A program made the position numbers and the translations under genes. A stretch of 64,000 nucleotides of DNA from Tetrapyrgos nigripes (lineage: Eukaryota > Basidiomycota > Agaricomycetes > Agaricales > Campanellaceae): positions 310,001 to 374,000 of the forward strand of contig JAACJM010000053.1 of NCBI GenBank assembly GCA_013368315.1, in the 5' to 3' direction. The number at the start of each line of letters is the position of its first letter. Within the stretch, counting starts at the first letter, position 1. Below, in pieces: positions 23,228-34,143 of this stretch. Under the pieces are notes generated by a model, which had not been told where the DNA came from, did no database searches, and saw only the letters and a program-made list of their open reading frames with translations.

Positions 23228-23653
23228 ATGACAGAAAGACTGGAAGGATCTGCTGTGTATGCCTATCAGCAAGTAGACATATGTCAGGATCTCACCACAC
23301 AATTCAATTCAGTCTGGAGCTCTCCCTTGACACAGACTGCAAGAGACTTCCAACCTACCATTGACATCCTGCTGGCTGATGATGACAACCAGGAGATGGA
23401 TGTGAGCAATGATGCTGAGGATGGAGAGCAGGATGCAGAGGATGATGACCCTGGTTATGAAACAGACCAGGTGAATAGCAATGATGAGGATGAGGAGGAC
23501 CTAGAAGACCAGCCACAGGAAACACAGGAGGAAGGAAAACTGGAGGGGGAGGAAGACGAAGAAGAAGAGGCTGAGGCTATGGATGATGACATTATGGAGG
23601 GTGAGGACAATCTCACACTGAAGGAGATGATGACAGCCCTGGAAGACAGGTAG
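23228..23653 (+). CDS. Acidic hypothetical ORF
   Basis: This 141-codon ORF begins MTERLEGSAVYAYQQ. Its second half is almost all Asp/Glu (DDDNQEMDVSNDAED, EEDEEEEAEAMDDD) and it ends TLKEMMTALEDR. Acidic tails of this kind are common at the ends of basidiomycete transposon proteins such as the Plavaka-like one at 5571-10462. The setting is CpG-poor repeat debris, so it may be the last exon of a lost transposon gene. It has no catalytic motif, and its composition alone could keep the frame open. Confidence 0.3.
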   Translation: MTERLEGSAVYAYQQVDICQDLTTQFNSVWSSPLTQTARDFQPTIDILLADDDNQEMDVSNDAEDGEQDAEDDDPGYETDQVNSNDEDEEDLEDQPQETQEEGKLEGEEDEEEEAEAMDDDIMEGEDNLTLKEMMTALEDR

Positions 23654-24112
23654 CAGGTTTAGTACAGTCCACTTATCTTCTGACACTTTAGATAAAGCAG
23701 TCGCATATCTGTCATTTTGAATTGATTCTGAATTTTCCAAAGCTTTTGCAAAAGTGCTAGAAAAAATTGCCCCAGGCATTGTGCTGACATGCCATGAGGT
23801 TTCCTCACTTAAATAATACCAGGATATTCATTTAATGACTAGCTGACTGAACATGTGCCATATATGGTAAGAGAAACACAACCAGAAAGGCTGCCACCAA
23901 TGTACCATGACTTTTGGAAATCTCATGTGGAAGATGCATCCATACTTTTGCAAACATACTACAGCATCTGGTGTGATTGGTGAGAAACTGGCTAGCGGTA
24001 GATGAAATGAGGTAGATTCAGCAGGGAGCCTTTGTCGAGGACATAACTCACTTTTTATACAGTAGAGAGGGATATTTGATGCTTTGTCCAATCAAGTTAA
24101 AAGTGTGTACAA

Positions 24113-24570
24113 TCTGGGCAGAGTCAGCACTGTACACTTTGCAGCGACAAGGTAGAACAAAAATATAGGCCTTGACAATGGTCGAGCCTTTGCAAAGATC
24201 AGTGCAAGATGGCAATATATACTCACTGAAAGTATTGTACCAGATTGAAAATAACGGCGTAATGTAGTCTTGATGAGTCCAGTGGTACATGAATGTCAAG
24301 GTTCCACACACAGTGAAAATTGAGAGTTGGTGTTGCTGACAATGGCCACTTGTGGCCTCTTGATGGTCATGGTACTAAGGAAACTTGAGACTTAGACATG
24401 GCAGAATTGATGTGACTGTGACATCACATGTCACACATCATGCCAATATTAGTGTGTCAATGCCTATTTCCAACTTGCAATCTCTACTGCGATTTTCATC
24501 ATGTGCAAAGGCTCAACCATTGTTGAGGCCTATATTCTTCTACTCTATTGTGTGTACAGTGCTAATTTAG
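24113..24570. mobile_element. Candidate MITE-like inverted repeat
   Basis: The left arm (about 24125-24200: CAGCACTGTACAC, AATATAGGCCT, GACAATGGTCGAGCCTTTGC) is repeated inverted at about 24495-24565 (GCAAAGGCTCAACCATTGTT, AGGCCTATATT, GTGTACAGTGCT). The spacer is about 0.3 kb with no ORF. No clear target duplication was found. Confidence 0.5.
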
Positions 24571-24989
24571 CCTAGATTTACATGATTTGCTGCTGAGTCA
24601 CCAGTCACTCGCCATGTACTTTTTGGATATCTGCACAACAGGAATCTGAAGGTGTATATAGTGCTGTTATGGCCACACCAAGCCTGGGTAGGCCAGGATC
24701 CACTACCTCCATGGTGGCCAGAGACATTATTCCATCCCCACACATTCTTGCTCTCATCAAACTTGATGTCACCAGGGCACACTTTGTTTGGCTGGCTAGT
24801 TCATTGATTTGATGTCATATGTGTGTCCACTCTTTATTTGGACCAACTAGTTCTTTATTTAAATGCAACTCCACCTCTCAACACTAGTTGGGACTTGGAC
24901 ACTTTTTAATGAATCATGTTCATATCTTGACCCATTTACCATTTCTCTCCCCCCACATTTACCATGTCTTATCCCAATGTTTGATCATC

Positions 24990-25680
24990 ATCTGCCCCAC
25001 TCTGTTCCCTGGATCGTTCATCAATAAAAGTGGCCCTACCAGTGGCCAGACATTTATGTATGATGAGGATCCTAATGGGTTCACAGTCGTCCATGATCCA
25101 ATCACTGAGTATCTCAACAGTGCTCACAGTGGCTATGCTGACCAGAGATCTGCAGTAAGCAGTGAAAGGGAGGATAGAAGTCAGGAGGATCATCCAGCAC
25201 AACAGTTCTGGGTTCCTTCAAGTTTCCCTTCCTGTCACTCAGAAGACCTTCCCATCCAGCTGGACTCAACCCAGTCCAGTCTTGCACAAGATTCTACATC
25301 CTATGATTACAGTGAGTGATTATTGATTGTATGAATTTCATCATGCTAATCGTTCTTTCAAGCCTTAGACTATGACAAACATCAGCCAGACTGGTCAGAT
25401 CTGACTCTAGAACAACAACAGCAGTTGCTTGATGAGGATGAGCAAGAATACCAGTGGAAACTCCAGAAACAAGAGGAAGAAATTCAGACCCAGAAACACA
25501 AGCAGAACAGATTCAGAGAGTGTTTCGGAGCTTTTTTCAGCAGCAGTCCAACTCACCTCTTTGTCCAGTGAATGAAGAAGATTCTGACTCCTCCCAGCTG
25601 GGCTCACCTTCCCTACAGCCCACCAAAGTCAAAGTCAACCAAGTTTTCAAAGGTTATTCGTTTGGTAAGTGATTGTCAAT
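24990..25680 (+). CDS. Unrecognised multi-exon ORF in repeat-rich DNA
   Basis: The first open segment, ending near 25316, encodes FMYDEDPNGFTVVHDP, then EREDRSQEDHPAQQ and ends QDSTSYDYS. An intron-like GTGAGT (25312) and an acceptor near 25361 join it to LDYDKHQPDWSDLTLEQQQQ and QKQEEEIQTQKHKQNRFRE. It is Gln/Glu-rich and probably coiled coil. I do not recognise the protein. Similar acidic N-terminal regions occur upstream of Tnp2-type transposases (compare 55392-55800), so it may be the 5' part of a decayed transposon gene, but no transposase core follows before 26 kb. Confidence 0.3.
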
Positions 25681-25699
25681 ATACAAATACTGGCCGTAA

Positions 25700-26128
25700 T
25701 AACTGTTATTATAGAAACATAAAGGTATTTATATGTAACTGGGCTTTTGCTGATGCAAACCTGAGGAACAATGGACTGGGAAACTGGGAAAATACCAGCT
25801 GAACGGCAGCTGGGATTAACACTCGGAAAGCCTGAAAACTAACGTGGAGAAGAAGACATCGTATTCAGGTAAAGGTGCACAACCTAAATACTATCAGTAC
25901 ATATGAAACTAATTGTTAAAATAGTTGCACAAAACATGTATCAAAATGTCTAACATAGAAGTACTACAAATATACATAAAACAAATCATAGCTAGAATGA
26001 TCAGATAGCTATGGATGTATCAAGTAAATGAACTACGTAGTGCAGGAGATCAAACGACGACACAGGGACTAATGTAAGACTAATTTAAATGCCAAGAAAT
26101 GGCATTACAAAAGTAGTAGATGAAATTT
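25700..26128. other. AT-rich intergenic stretch
   Basis: No gene is seen. This includes the 3' flank of the secreted Thr-rich gene, which ends at 26129 on the minus strand. Confidence 0.4.
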
Positions 26129-27370
26129 TCAAGATGGTATTATACTGAATCCCGCCGAAAAATCAGTGGGTTGATCACAATGCAAATACTGACCACCCTC
26201 ATTGAATGAGAGCCTCGAAAGGTAGCAAGTGAGCCTGCCCGATTCGAGGGAAATGAACGCAGCTTCACAACCCTCTGAGGTTCGTTCAGCATAGCAATAC
26301 CCCAGACAAGTGTCGATAGCGTCCGCGTAGTCATTGTTTGGTCCGGGGTCATTGGTGAGTGTGTAAGTGTTGTAATAGGTGCCATAACTGCAACCAGGGA
26401 AAGTACCCGGCTGGGGATTGGTGAACTGGTACACAATGCCGGCTGTTTGGCTCTGAGTGGCAGCAGTTGTCGTCGTCGTCGTAGTCTGCACGGTCGTGCT
26501 CGCTGTTGTGTGGGCCGTCTGGGTTGTCGTGACGGTGTCCGTTACCGTCGTGGTGGTGGACGCGGAAGAGGTTTCGATGATGGTGGAGATGGAGGTCACG
26601 GTTCCTGCGGGAACAGTGACGGTAGCTGTGGGAGTGACGGTCTGCAGGACGCCGACAGTGGTAGCCTGAGCCGTGAGAGCAGTGGCCGTCTGCACAGACC
26701 CCAGGAAGCATTCGCACGCTGTCCTGGCGATGTCAAGTTTAATATTCTTGAGAGAGTTGGGACATCCTGGGTAGACGTCGCCTAGGTTGGAGGAGCCACG
26801 TTTAACTGGGGTCGCGGGGGAGTAGGTGTATGTAATTCTGAAAGTACTCGTGAGCGTTTGAAGATGGATCAGAGGAAAATCGAAAACTCACATTGTCGAA
26901 GTATAAGTTGTAGCAGTCGAAGTGACAGTGGGCATATCGGTGAAGGTCGAATCGGTTTCGGTTGTATCGACGGTAAGCGTCGTGGTGTCCGTAGAGGTGA
27001 CGGTGGAAGTAATGGTCGCAGTACTGGTGGCCGTTTGTTGAACGGTGTTGGTATCAGAACTGACAGTAACGGTGACGGTCGATGCAGTCACGTAGCCAGT
27101 GGTGGTGCCGGTCTGAGCGACGGTGTTGCCTACCGTGGTGATCGGGCTAGCACCCGAACGGCCCAGGATTGTCATGCAAAGACGGTTGGCATCCTTGTAC
27201 TGACTGAGAGCGCCGTCGATCCATGTGATCAGCGAAGAGCTGCAAGTCTCCGGGGGTGCGCGTGCTGCGAGGTGCTGGAGTTGATCCCGAGGTGCCACTC
27301 TCGGGGAAACGACCAGGGCTGAAGCTTTGGAGACGAAGAAAACGAGTGGGAGAAGAGGGAGGAAATGCAT
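26129..27370 (-). CDS. Secreted Thr-rich mucin-like protein
   Basis: Two exons (27370-26892 and 26837-26129) are separated by a 54-bp GT-AG intron and give 395 codons with phase kept. The N-terminus MHFLPLLPLVFFVSKASA is a clear signal peptide. I chose this ATG over one 57 bases upstream because it starts the hydrophobic core. Residues about 25-85 form a small Cys-containing module (PPETCSSSLITWIDGA, NRLCMTILG). Two long Thr/Ser/Val tracts, probably O-glycosylated, flank a central Cys module (LGDVYPGCPNS, ARTACECFLGS). The C-terminal 85 residues (GCSYGTYYNTYTL, CLGYCYAERTSEGCEAAF, GRLTCYLSRL) resemble an apple/WSC-like Cys fold. It probably acts at the cell surface or in the secretome. There is no GPI signal or TM helix at the C-terminus. 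No defects are seen, and CpG content contrasts with the neighbouring repeats. Confidence 0.85.
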
Positions 27371-27429
27371 CGCAGGAATGTGCTGATGATGACTGCCATG
27401 TTCAGACTTGCCTGCTTTTATAGCCAACT

Positions 27430-28824
27430 ACTGTTGAAATACAATACTTTACACCGAGTGCAAACCCCTGTAAATCCTCTGCCATACAGTGGACTTACTG
27501 GGGATTTATTCTGTGCCATTCAATAGACGGATAGTAATTCCCCAGTAAGGCAAAGAATTGACATAAATCTCTGGTAAATCCATTGAAATGGCTGGAGATT
27601 TATGGTGCTTCGCAAGCAGTGTTAGTATTTAGATCATACGTTCTTGTTGCGCCATTCGCTTCCTTTCTTCACGGACCCGTATTTAATTTCCGGGTAGTGG
27701 CACACGCTATCCGTTTGGCCTTGTAGACTGGCGTCTTGCTTGTCTATTCATACCTTACTATTTGGGCATCATGCATCATTTGAGCGTTCGCCTTACTGCG
27801 CTGAGGTGAGTATCACTGTTGTTACTGTTTCTTATTTATACTTACTGATGCTACCTATATAGGCTCACTCTATATTCTATTGTCCTATCTTTAAATTTCT
27901 TTATTGATACTTAGAATAAAGAAAATTTAAAGGTAGGACATTGGGCCTGTATTGGTCCAGAAAGATAAGATATACCAAAAAGGGTAGGACCCCTTACAGT
28001 AGGCTACTTAGCAACATACTAGCTAAGCTATCCTTAAGTATCCATGTAAGTATTCAGACTACTGATACATATTGACACTCTTCGTGTGATCATTCTGGTG
28101 GGTTACTGTGTTATCTTTAGACTTGTTTCGCCGCTCATGGCAAGCTTTGTCACAGAGCATGCCCAGGATCATAACTAGTTCATCACATAAAGTATCTTTA
28201 AAATTAAAATTTACATCTTTAGGCACATGTTGTATTTATGTACTCGCTGTTGTGGAACATTCTATGGGTACTACGAGTGGAGTAGGGCAAGCCAGTAACG
28301 TGGATGGAGTGGGTAGACTGGAAGACAACGGCGTAAGAATAATTTGGAAAAAGACACGTCCTCGATGAATTTATAGCTCAGACACCCTCTCTTTGCAGAT
28401 ACTTCCCGTCATCGTACCAAGACCGTCACACTATCCAATTACGAATTTTTGGAGCACCAACCGAACCGGTGTAGCGGATACCCTCCAATGAGAAGAGCAA
28501 GCGAAATTGAGGGAGAAATCCAAGAAAAGACGAACTAGATGGACGGTGTATTATGAACGAGGGGAGACCGACACTAAATCCATGCGCAATACTACAAGAC
28601 ATTGCAGACGTACACGATCTGGTGAGGTTCGATACAGACTGACAATCATACTTATCATCGGTTGATCATCGGAGTTGAGAAGTTACAGAGCCCAGGCAGC
28701 TCTTAAACTGCTTCAGTTGATGCTGCGTATAACCCTTCTCAACATCATATAAGTAGCCTAGCGCATGTAGATTCATTTCAGGTAGGCTGAGGATAGTTGA
28801 GAGGGTTGGTGTCCGAGATACTGG
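27430..28824. other. Intergenic region with a strong hairpin
   Basis: No convincing gene is seen. The region is the promoter side of the secreted Thr-rich gene and the flank of the foldback-like element that starts at 28825. Confidence 0.4.
27881..27940. repeat. Hairpin with ~25-bp arms
   Basis: TGTCCTATCTTTAAATTT-CTTTATT (27881-27905) is repeated inverted at 27915-27940 with one mismatch and one extra base, leaving a 9-nt loop. It is flanked by ordinary AT-rich DNA, and no T-run or target duplication is obvious. Confidence 0.85.
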
Positions 28825-29240
28825 TATGCTTGTCCATCGTGGACGAAATTATTCCCCGAAACTTTTCCCTGATTTTCGCATTTCTCGCACTTCTTTCGGC
28901 CATTTTCAGGTCTGCCGCTCTCTTTCAGCCTATGGCTCACTTTTTGAATTTGGATTCTAGGAACTCCTAACCCTCACTCATTTCCCCCGCGCTCTTCTGA
29001 GCTTTTATTAGAGTCCCACGCGCACTTCTAGCGTGACATGTGTCATGGGCTCATTTCGGCACACTTCTTTCGCTTTCCACACCGCGCACTTCTTTTTGAC
29101 TTCTTTTGCTGGACTTTCACCCTCAGGTTACTCCTGAACTCCTAGGTACTAAATATCTAGCGACTGATCAACAACTGGCACCCAATAGTGTATCTTAGAA
29201 TAGTGTATCTTAGTCTCTATAGGAGACAAGGTATCTGTAG

Positions 29241-29718
29241 TTACGAGGCCTCTTAAAGGCCGAGTTAACTTATGTTGACCTCGAAAATTTTACCACGACC
29301 TCAAACTCCCACCCCTTTTCATTGCCGCAGCCGGTCTTTGCCCTTCCCGACAACCGTCTGGACCAGATCCAAGGACCGTTGACGTCAATAACCACAACGT
29401 CATCATCACAAAAAATGACGCTCTGTTATAATTGGTAGAAACATCTCAACCAGGTTCTATCTAGGTTATAAAAACCTTCTAACTGGTTTTTAGTAGTTAT
29501 AATCCAATTATAACTGATCATGATCCATTATAATGTCGAGAATGGGATTATAACTGAGCGTCATTTTTTGTGATGATGCTAGCATGTCAAATCGGTCTGC
29601 TTAACGCCCTTCTTCCCTCTCACTTTCCACTGATTCTCCCTCCCTTCTGCATAACCTGAGTTAGAACATGAAAGGGCCTCGTAATTTGCCATGCGAAGCG
29701 ATGGCCCTTTGCCCCAGT
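29241..29718 (-). repeat. R1 interspersed repeat, copy C, interrupted
   Basis: Read on the minus strand it starts ACTGGGGCAAAGGGCCATCG and ends GGCCTTTAAGAGGCCTCGTAA, like copy B. It is split by a 172-bp insert at 29404-29575. Confidence 0.85.
29404..29575. mobile_element. 172-bp palindromic MITE nested in R1
   Basis: The terminal repeats CATCACAAAAAATGACGCTC and GAGCGTCATTTTTTGTGATG are perfect inverted copies, followed inside by GTTATAAT and ATTATAAC. Comparison with the uninterrupted R1 copy B shows that the dinucleotide AT (29402-29403 and 29576-29577) is duplicated. The interior is AT-rich with several GTTATAA words and no ORF. Confidence 0.85.
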
Positions 29719-29969
29719 ACCAGCAAAAATAGTGATTTCATTCTTGATGTGATAGTAGCATAGCTGATAAAATAATATAAGACCAAAAACAGCGGTCAAG
29801 GATTTATCTATCATTACTGGTGGCTGTAGGGTGTATTGAAGTTCGGGGAAACTTGATGCCATGTCAGCATAGAGTTCGAGTCTTAGCCCTAAGTTTCTGA
29901 GCAGTGCGCTGAGATGTCGTTTTACAGTATCTACATTAGTACCATGGAGCTGCACAGCCAGCCCCTAAT

Positions 29970-30396
29970 CGCCTTCTCTCAAGTTTTGTTTCATATTGGT
30001 TCATCCTCGTGTCTCGTATATCTGCTTATCTATTTTCCTTTACTCATTTCCTTTGTATGAATCATTCTGACTGGATTCGGACTACCTCCAAGACCCTGTG
30101 CATGATACAAGATTCAAATATCCTCGCCTTCTCTCAAGTTTTGTTTCATATTGGTTCATCCTCGTGTCTTGCATATCTGCATATCTATTTTCCTTTACTC
30201 ATTTCCTTTGTATGAATCATTTTGACTGGACCCTGTGCATGATACAAGATTCAAATATCCTTGCCTCTCTCAAATTTTTTTTTCATATTGATTCATCCTC
30301 GTGTCTTGCATATCTGCTTATCTATTTTCCTTTACTCATTTCCTTTGTATGAATCATTCTGACTTGATTCAGACTGCCTCCAAGACCCTGTGCACA
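29970..30396 (+). repeat. Three-unit tandem repeat (~155 and ~137 bp)
   Basis: Units begin near 29970, 30125 and 30262 with CGCCTTCTCTCAAGTTTTGT or a close variant. They contain TTCATCCTCGTGTC, CTATTTTCCTTTACTC and GACCCTGTGCA. The third unit is slightly shorter. Confidence 0.9.
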
Positions 30397-30768
30397 ACTC
30401 CCCAAACGTCCAATCCTCAGGCAACTAGTACCTCATCTAGTAGATCAAGTGAACATAAAGTGGAAAAGGCGTAAGTGTTTGAATCCTCTCAGGTGGAAAG
30501 TGAAAGAAGTGCGCGGGGCGGAAAGCGAAAGAAGTGCGCCGAAATGAGCCCATGACACATGTCACGCTAGAAGTGCGCGTGGGACTTTAACGAAAGCTCA
30601 GAAGAGCGCGGCGGAAATGAGCGAGGGTTAGGAGTTCCTAGAATCCAAATTCAGAAAGTGAGCCATAGGCTGAAAGAGAGCGGCAGACCTGAAAATGGCC
30701 GAAGAAAGTGCGAGGAATGCGAAAATCAGGGGAAAGTTTCGGGGACACGATGGACAAGCATATACTGG

Positions 30769-31880
30769 TGTGTAAACAAACCACGCCGCCCGCGACTTGT
30801 TTTTCAACCACCACCATCACGAAGCCATGGTCCTCTGTTCAAGCCCCTACACCTGAATGCCCTCAAAAACCGACCTATAGTCACCTATCATTGTTAACTC
30901 GTCTCATTGTGCTCGAGTGCAGGACGTAAAATGGTAAGTAATCTTTAGAGTTGTCGCGAAAAGCCCGCAACTGACGTGTATTCTACTAGCCATATCTTTG
31001 TCTTTTGGTTAGTGGCATCTAGCTCTAGACCATCTCTCTTTCGCTTCATAAGTCGCGACAGCATGTTGCGGACTTGTCTTCCTTCTTGCACTTTCTGGCC
31101 CGTTTCGTCGAGCTTTGTGTTATCCAAACATTCTCAAGATCATTACTTACTGGCTACTTGTCTAGAATCCTCTGTAACTCTGCTATCTGCCTTGCTAGTC
31201 GGTGAAGTGTCAAGAAAATATCCGCGGTTTTCACTACCCACCACACGACGTCAAGCATAGTGAGGTCATACGGGGTTGCTGACTGAAAAAGATGCATGCA
31301 TGAGAAGACATAAGACGAGTTGAGCTGAGATGATTGCTGCTAGAACGATATTCTGGTGAGTGTGTCGCTCTGGTTTCCTGTCTTTCCTACCCGTTTCTTG
31401 TTGTCTTTGTTCTTCCGTTAATCCCTACCTATCAACTGCTAATCCTTCATTTTCTAGCTGCAGAATGACCAGATGAGTCAAAGCTCCTGTCCTCTACTTT
31501 CACGCATGGCGCTCGAAATATCCCCGCCTAGCGAGACCCATAGTCGCTCCCAAATACCCCATTAACCCGCCCTTCATGACGTGACTTTCTTACACTTTGC
31601 GAATTTCTAAGATCGGTCTGAAACCCCACCGCCATCTGACCAACTCGTCTGTCTGGAGATCTTGCCTGCTGCGACGACCACAAGGAATCCATAGACAGAG
31701 ACGTCTTCCAACAATACTTGGTATGCGGGCAATACTGATCCTGGCTCGAAGCCGTGTACCGCCGGGTATCTTGATGCCCGAGGAGACCAAAAGAACGTCA
31801 GCTGAGTCACACGGACGGTCAGAAGGCAAATTGGACAGGCTATAAATACCCCGCATCTTCTTCGTCCCACCACATCGATA
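30769..31880. other. Intergenic; promoter side of the FMN dehydrogenase gene
   Basis: No convincing gene is seen. On the minus strand, 31258-31160 (MLDVVWWVVKTADIF, RLARQIAELQRILDK) and 31127-30980 (EGRQVRNMLSRLMKRKRD) are open and protein-like. They could be exons of a small unrecognised gene divergent from the dehydrogenase, but I cannot splice them convincingly. Sequence upstream of 31881 contains TATAAATA near 31843, a plausible TATA box about 40 bp before the start codon. Confidence 0.4.
31843..31850 (+). promoter_or_regulatory. Possible TATA box of the FMN dehydrogenase gene
   Basis: TATAAATA lies about 35-40 bases before the ATG at 31881, in the only long leader available. No other element is recognised. 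Confidence 0.4.
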
Positions 31881-33785
31881 ATGTCCCACCTCAAACCCCT
31901 CCTTGAAGCAAACCAGATCCAATGGGGAAAGTACATGCTCGACATATATATTGGTCAACAAGGACCTCAGCCACTGGGAACTGTCGTCTTTGAAGAGATA
32001 GAAGAAAAGGCCAGGGAGAAACTGAAACAATGGCCTGGTGCGTGTATCCTTTCTCTACTTCTACATATACTAACTCAGATATCTTTACAGGTGCATTCGA
32101 ATACGCCTACGGTTCAGCCGGTACCTCCTCAACTCACCACGCCAACCTCGCAGCCCTCCGCTCCCTGCGCATCGTTCCACGCATGCTCGTTCCCACCAAC
32201 ATCCGTTCTCTCTCCACCACTCTTTTCGGTGTCCGATACCCCTCTCCCATTATCATTGCCCCCCTCGGTGTCCAAAGCATCTTTGGTCCAGATGGCGAAC
32301 TCGCTCCAGCACGTGCAGCCGGTAAACTAGGTGTACCCTTCGCCTGTTCTACCGCTAGCTCTAGAAGTTTGGAAGCTGTCGCTAGAGCCAACGAACAGTT
32401 TGCTGCTCTCAATTTGGAGGAACCAGCTAAAGGCGCAGTATGGAATCTCAGTCTTGTTGCCGACCTTCAACCATCGGTACCGGTCCCAACTGAGATTAAT
32501 TCGACTGGACAAGCCCTTGCCCCTCGTTTTTTCCAACTCTACTGGCCGCTACATAATGAGGTGACTTCTTCACTTCTTTCGAGAGCGAAGAAGGCGGGTT
32601 ATACGGTCTTGGTGGTGACGTTGGATACTATGTCCCTCGGTTGGCGTCCACATGATCTGGAGAGGAGTTATCTACCTTTCGGGTTAGGCGTTGGCATCGA
32701 AGTTGGTCGAACCGACCCAGTCTTCATGAAAATGCACAACCGCCCTGCTGCAGATCCTTATGACGACAAAGGCGGCGACGGGGGCAAGGAAGGAGAGTTC
32801 CCATACAATCCTCAAGAAATCCTAGCTCGAATTCAAGGGAAGAAAGGAACGGAGGAGCAACAAGCCAAAGCACGAGAAGATGCGTATCTTGGCCGGGCTT
32901 GGTTAGAGGAAGCGAACACAGGGTTGTATAGGTCTTGGGAGGATCTCGACTTTATTCTGTCTGAATGGGAAGGACCGGTGGTGTTGAAGGGTATTCAGAG
33001 TGTGGCTGATGCGGAGAGGGCGGTGGATTTGTTGAAGGGGAGAGGCCGGGAGGGAGGGATTGTTGTTAGTAATCATGGTGCGTTTCTGATATTTGACTTT
33101 TCCTTCTTCATTGTCACACTTTGTACTACCTAGTTTTCGTTCCACTTACTCATCGTTTTCTTCTACAGGTGGTCGTCAAGTCGATGGTGCACTCCCGTCC
33201 GTCGTCGCTCTCGAGCGGATTCTGAAGTCTCAGAAGGTACAAACGGCAAGACAACCCGGATCTGGTATGTCACATCCTTCTCCCGTCCTTTCTTCGTTGA
33301 TTTGCTCATCATATTGTCTTCTCTTTGCTTCATCAACCTCGTGGCTTACTCTTTTGTGTCTCACGGACATCACACGACGCCAACGTCAATTTTTACGCCA
33401 ACACTGCCGGAACTGTAGACCAACCCAAATTCCACGTTCTCTTCGATTCAGGTATTCGTACAGGGAGTGATATACTCAAAGCTATCTTATTGGGTGCTGA
33501 TGGCGTTTTGAGTGAGTATCTTTCATCTCATTCTGCTACCGTATACATCCCGACTGACCATTCCTTTGTTCCTCTACGTTTTCTTCCTCTGCCTTACACT
33601 GTACAGTCGGTCGTCCATACCTCTATGCATCAATCCTCGCAGGTCAAGCCGGTGTCGAGCAGTTCATCAAACAGCTACTCGCGGATCTGGACGTGACGAT
33701 GGGTTTGGCGGGGTGGGATTCCTTGGATGGGCTCAGGGGGAAGGGGTTGGAAGATGAGGATGTTTTGACGAGGTTGAGGCAGTAG
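31881..33785 (+). CDS. FMN-dependent alpha-hydroxyacid dehydrogenase (lactate 2-monooxygenase-like)
   Basis: Five exons (31881-32037, 32091-33077, 33169-33264, 33419-33511, 33607-33785) total 1,512 nt with phase kept, giving 503 residues. The protein is an FMN-binding TIM-barrel flavoenzyme that oxidises L-2-hydroxyacids such as lactate. Markers in order: YAYGSAGTSSTHHAN (FMN-contact region), ALRSLRIVPRML, PIIIAPLGVQ, ACSTASSRSLE, FFQLYWPLHNE, VLVVTLDTMSLGWRP, VVLKGIQSVADAERA (Lys of the KGI motif), VVSNHGGRQVDGALPS (active-site His/Arg), VLFDSGIRTGSDI and GADGVLIGRPYLY. There is no cytochrome b2 domain, unlike yeast Cyb2. An insert after WRPHDLE and a long loop around EGEFPYNPQEI fit the lactate 2-monooxygenase-like subgroup. 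No targeting peptide is evident. The intron before exon 4 (154 bp) is the least certain border; a partial copy at 40357-41069 shows an AG at the same place and supports it. Confidence 0.92.
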
Positions 33786-34143
33786 TAGGGGATGATGACT
33801 CAAATGCTGAGCTCGTGCCGGTTAGATTATCATATCATTTCGTTTGATAATATTATAATTGACGTCTTCAGCTATTGTTTACATGGATGTCATTCATCTA
33901 CGCCTAATTAAGACTAAGGTTATCAACCTCGATGAACCAGACTGGTAAAATGTAGGATGTATAGAGGAGATATGGACTCGAAGGAGCGGACTCAGTGAGA
34001 GTGTGCGGAAGAGGACAAGGGCGGAGGGATAAGCTATACATGATGCACTTAGTAGATAGAAGTAGCAGCAGAGGAGAGTGTGCAGACGGCATGGGTGGAG
34101 AGATGATACATGAAGCACAGTAATAATGAAATTTTCGACGCGG

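Larger units (their letters stand above)
28825..30762. mobile_element. Foldback-like element with ~290-bp inverted arms and 6-bp target duplication
   Basis: The ends are TATGCTTGTCCATCGTG (28825) and its complement CACGATGGACAAGCATA (ending 30762), flanked on both sides by TACTGG (28819-28824 and 30763-30768). The inverted arms run roughly to 29120 and from 30490. Both repeat a GCGCACTTCTTTC-type word several times, as in foldback transposons. The interior holds an R1 repeat with its own nested insert and a three-unit tandem repeat, but no transposase ORF. The element must be mobilised in trans, if at all. Confidence 0.75.

Noticed and set aside
26447..26785. Plus-strand and alternative minus-strand ORFs over the Thr-rich gene
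   Set aside because: ACN/GTN-rich codons stay open in all frames; only the minus-strand frame has a signal peptide, Cys modules and a clean intron.
29970..30396. Regular repeats that could suggest a CRISPR-like array
   Set aside because: The units are 137-155 bp, fully repeated without unique spacers, and the genome is eukaryotic. It is an ordinary tandem repeat.
31590..32030. Minus-strand ORFs overlapping the start of the FMN dehydrogenase gene
   Set aside because: No family motifs; they overlap a well supported exon and promoter on the other strand.
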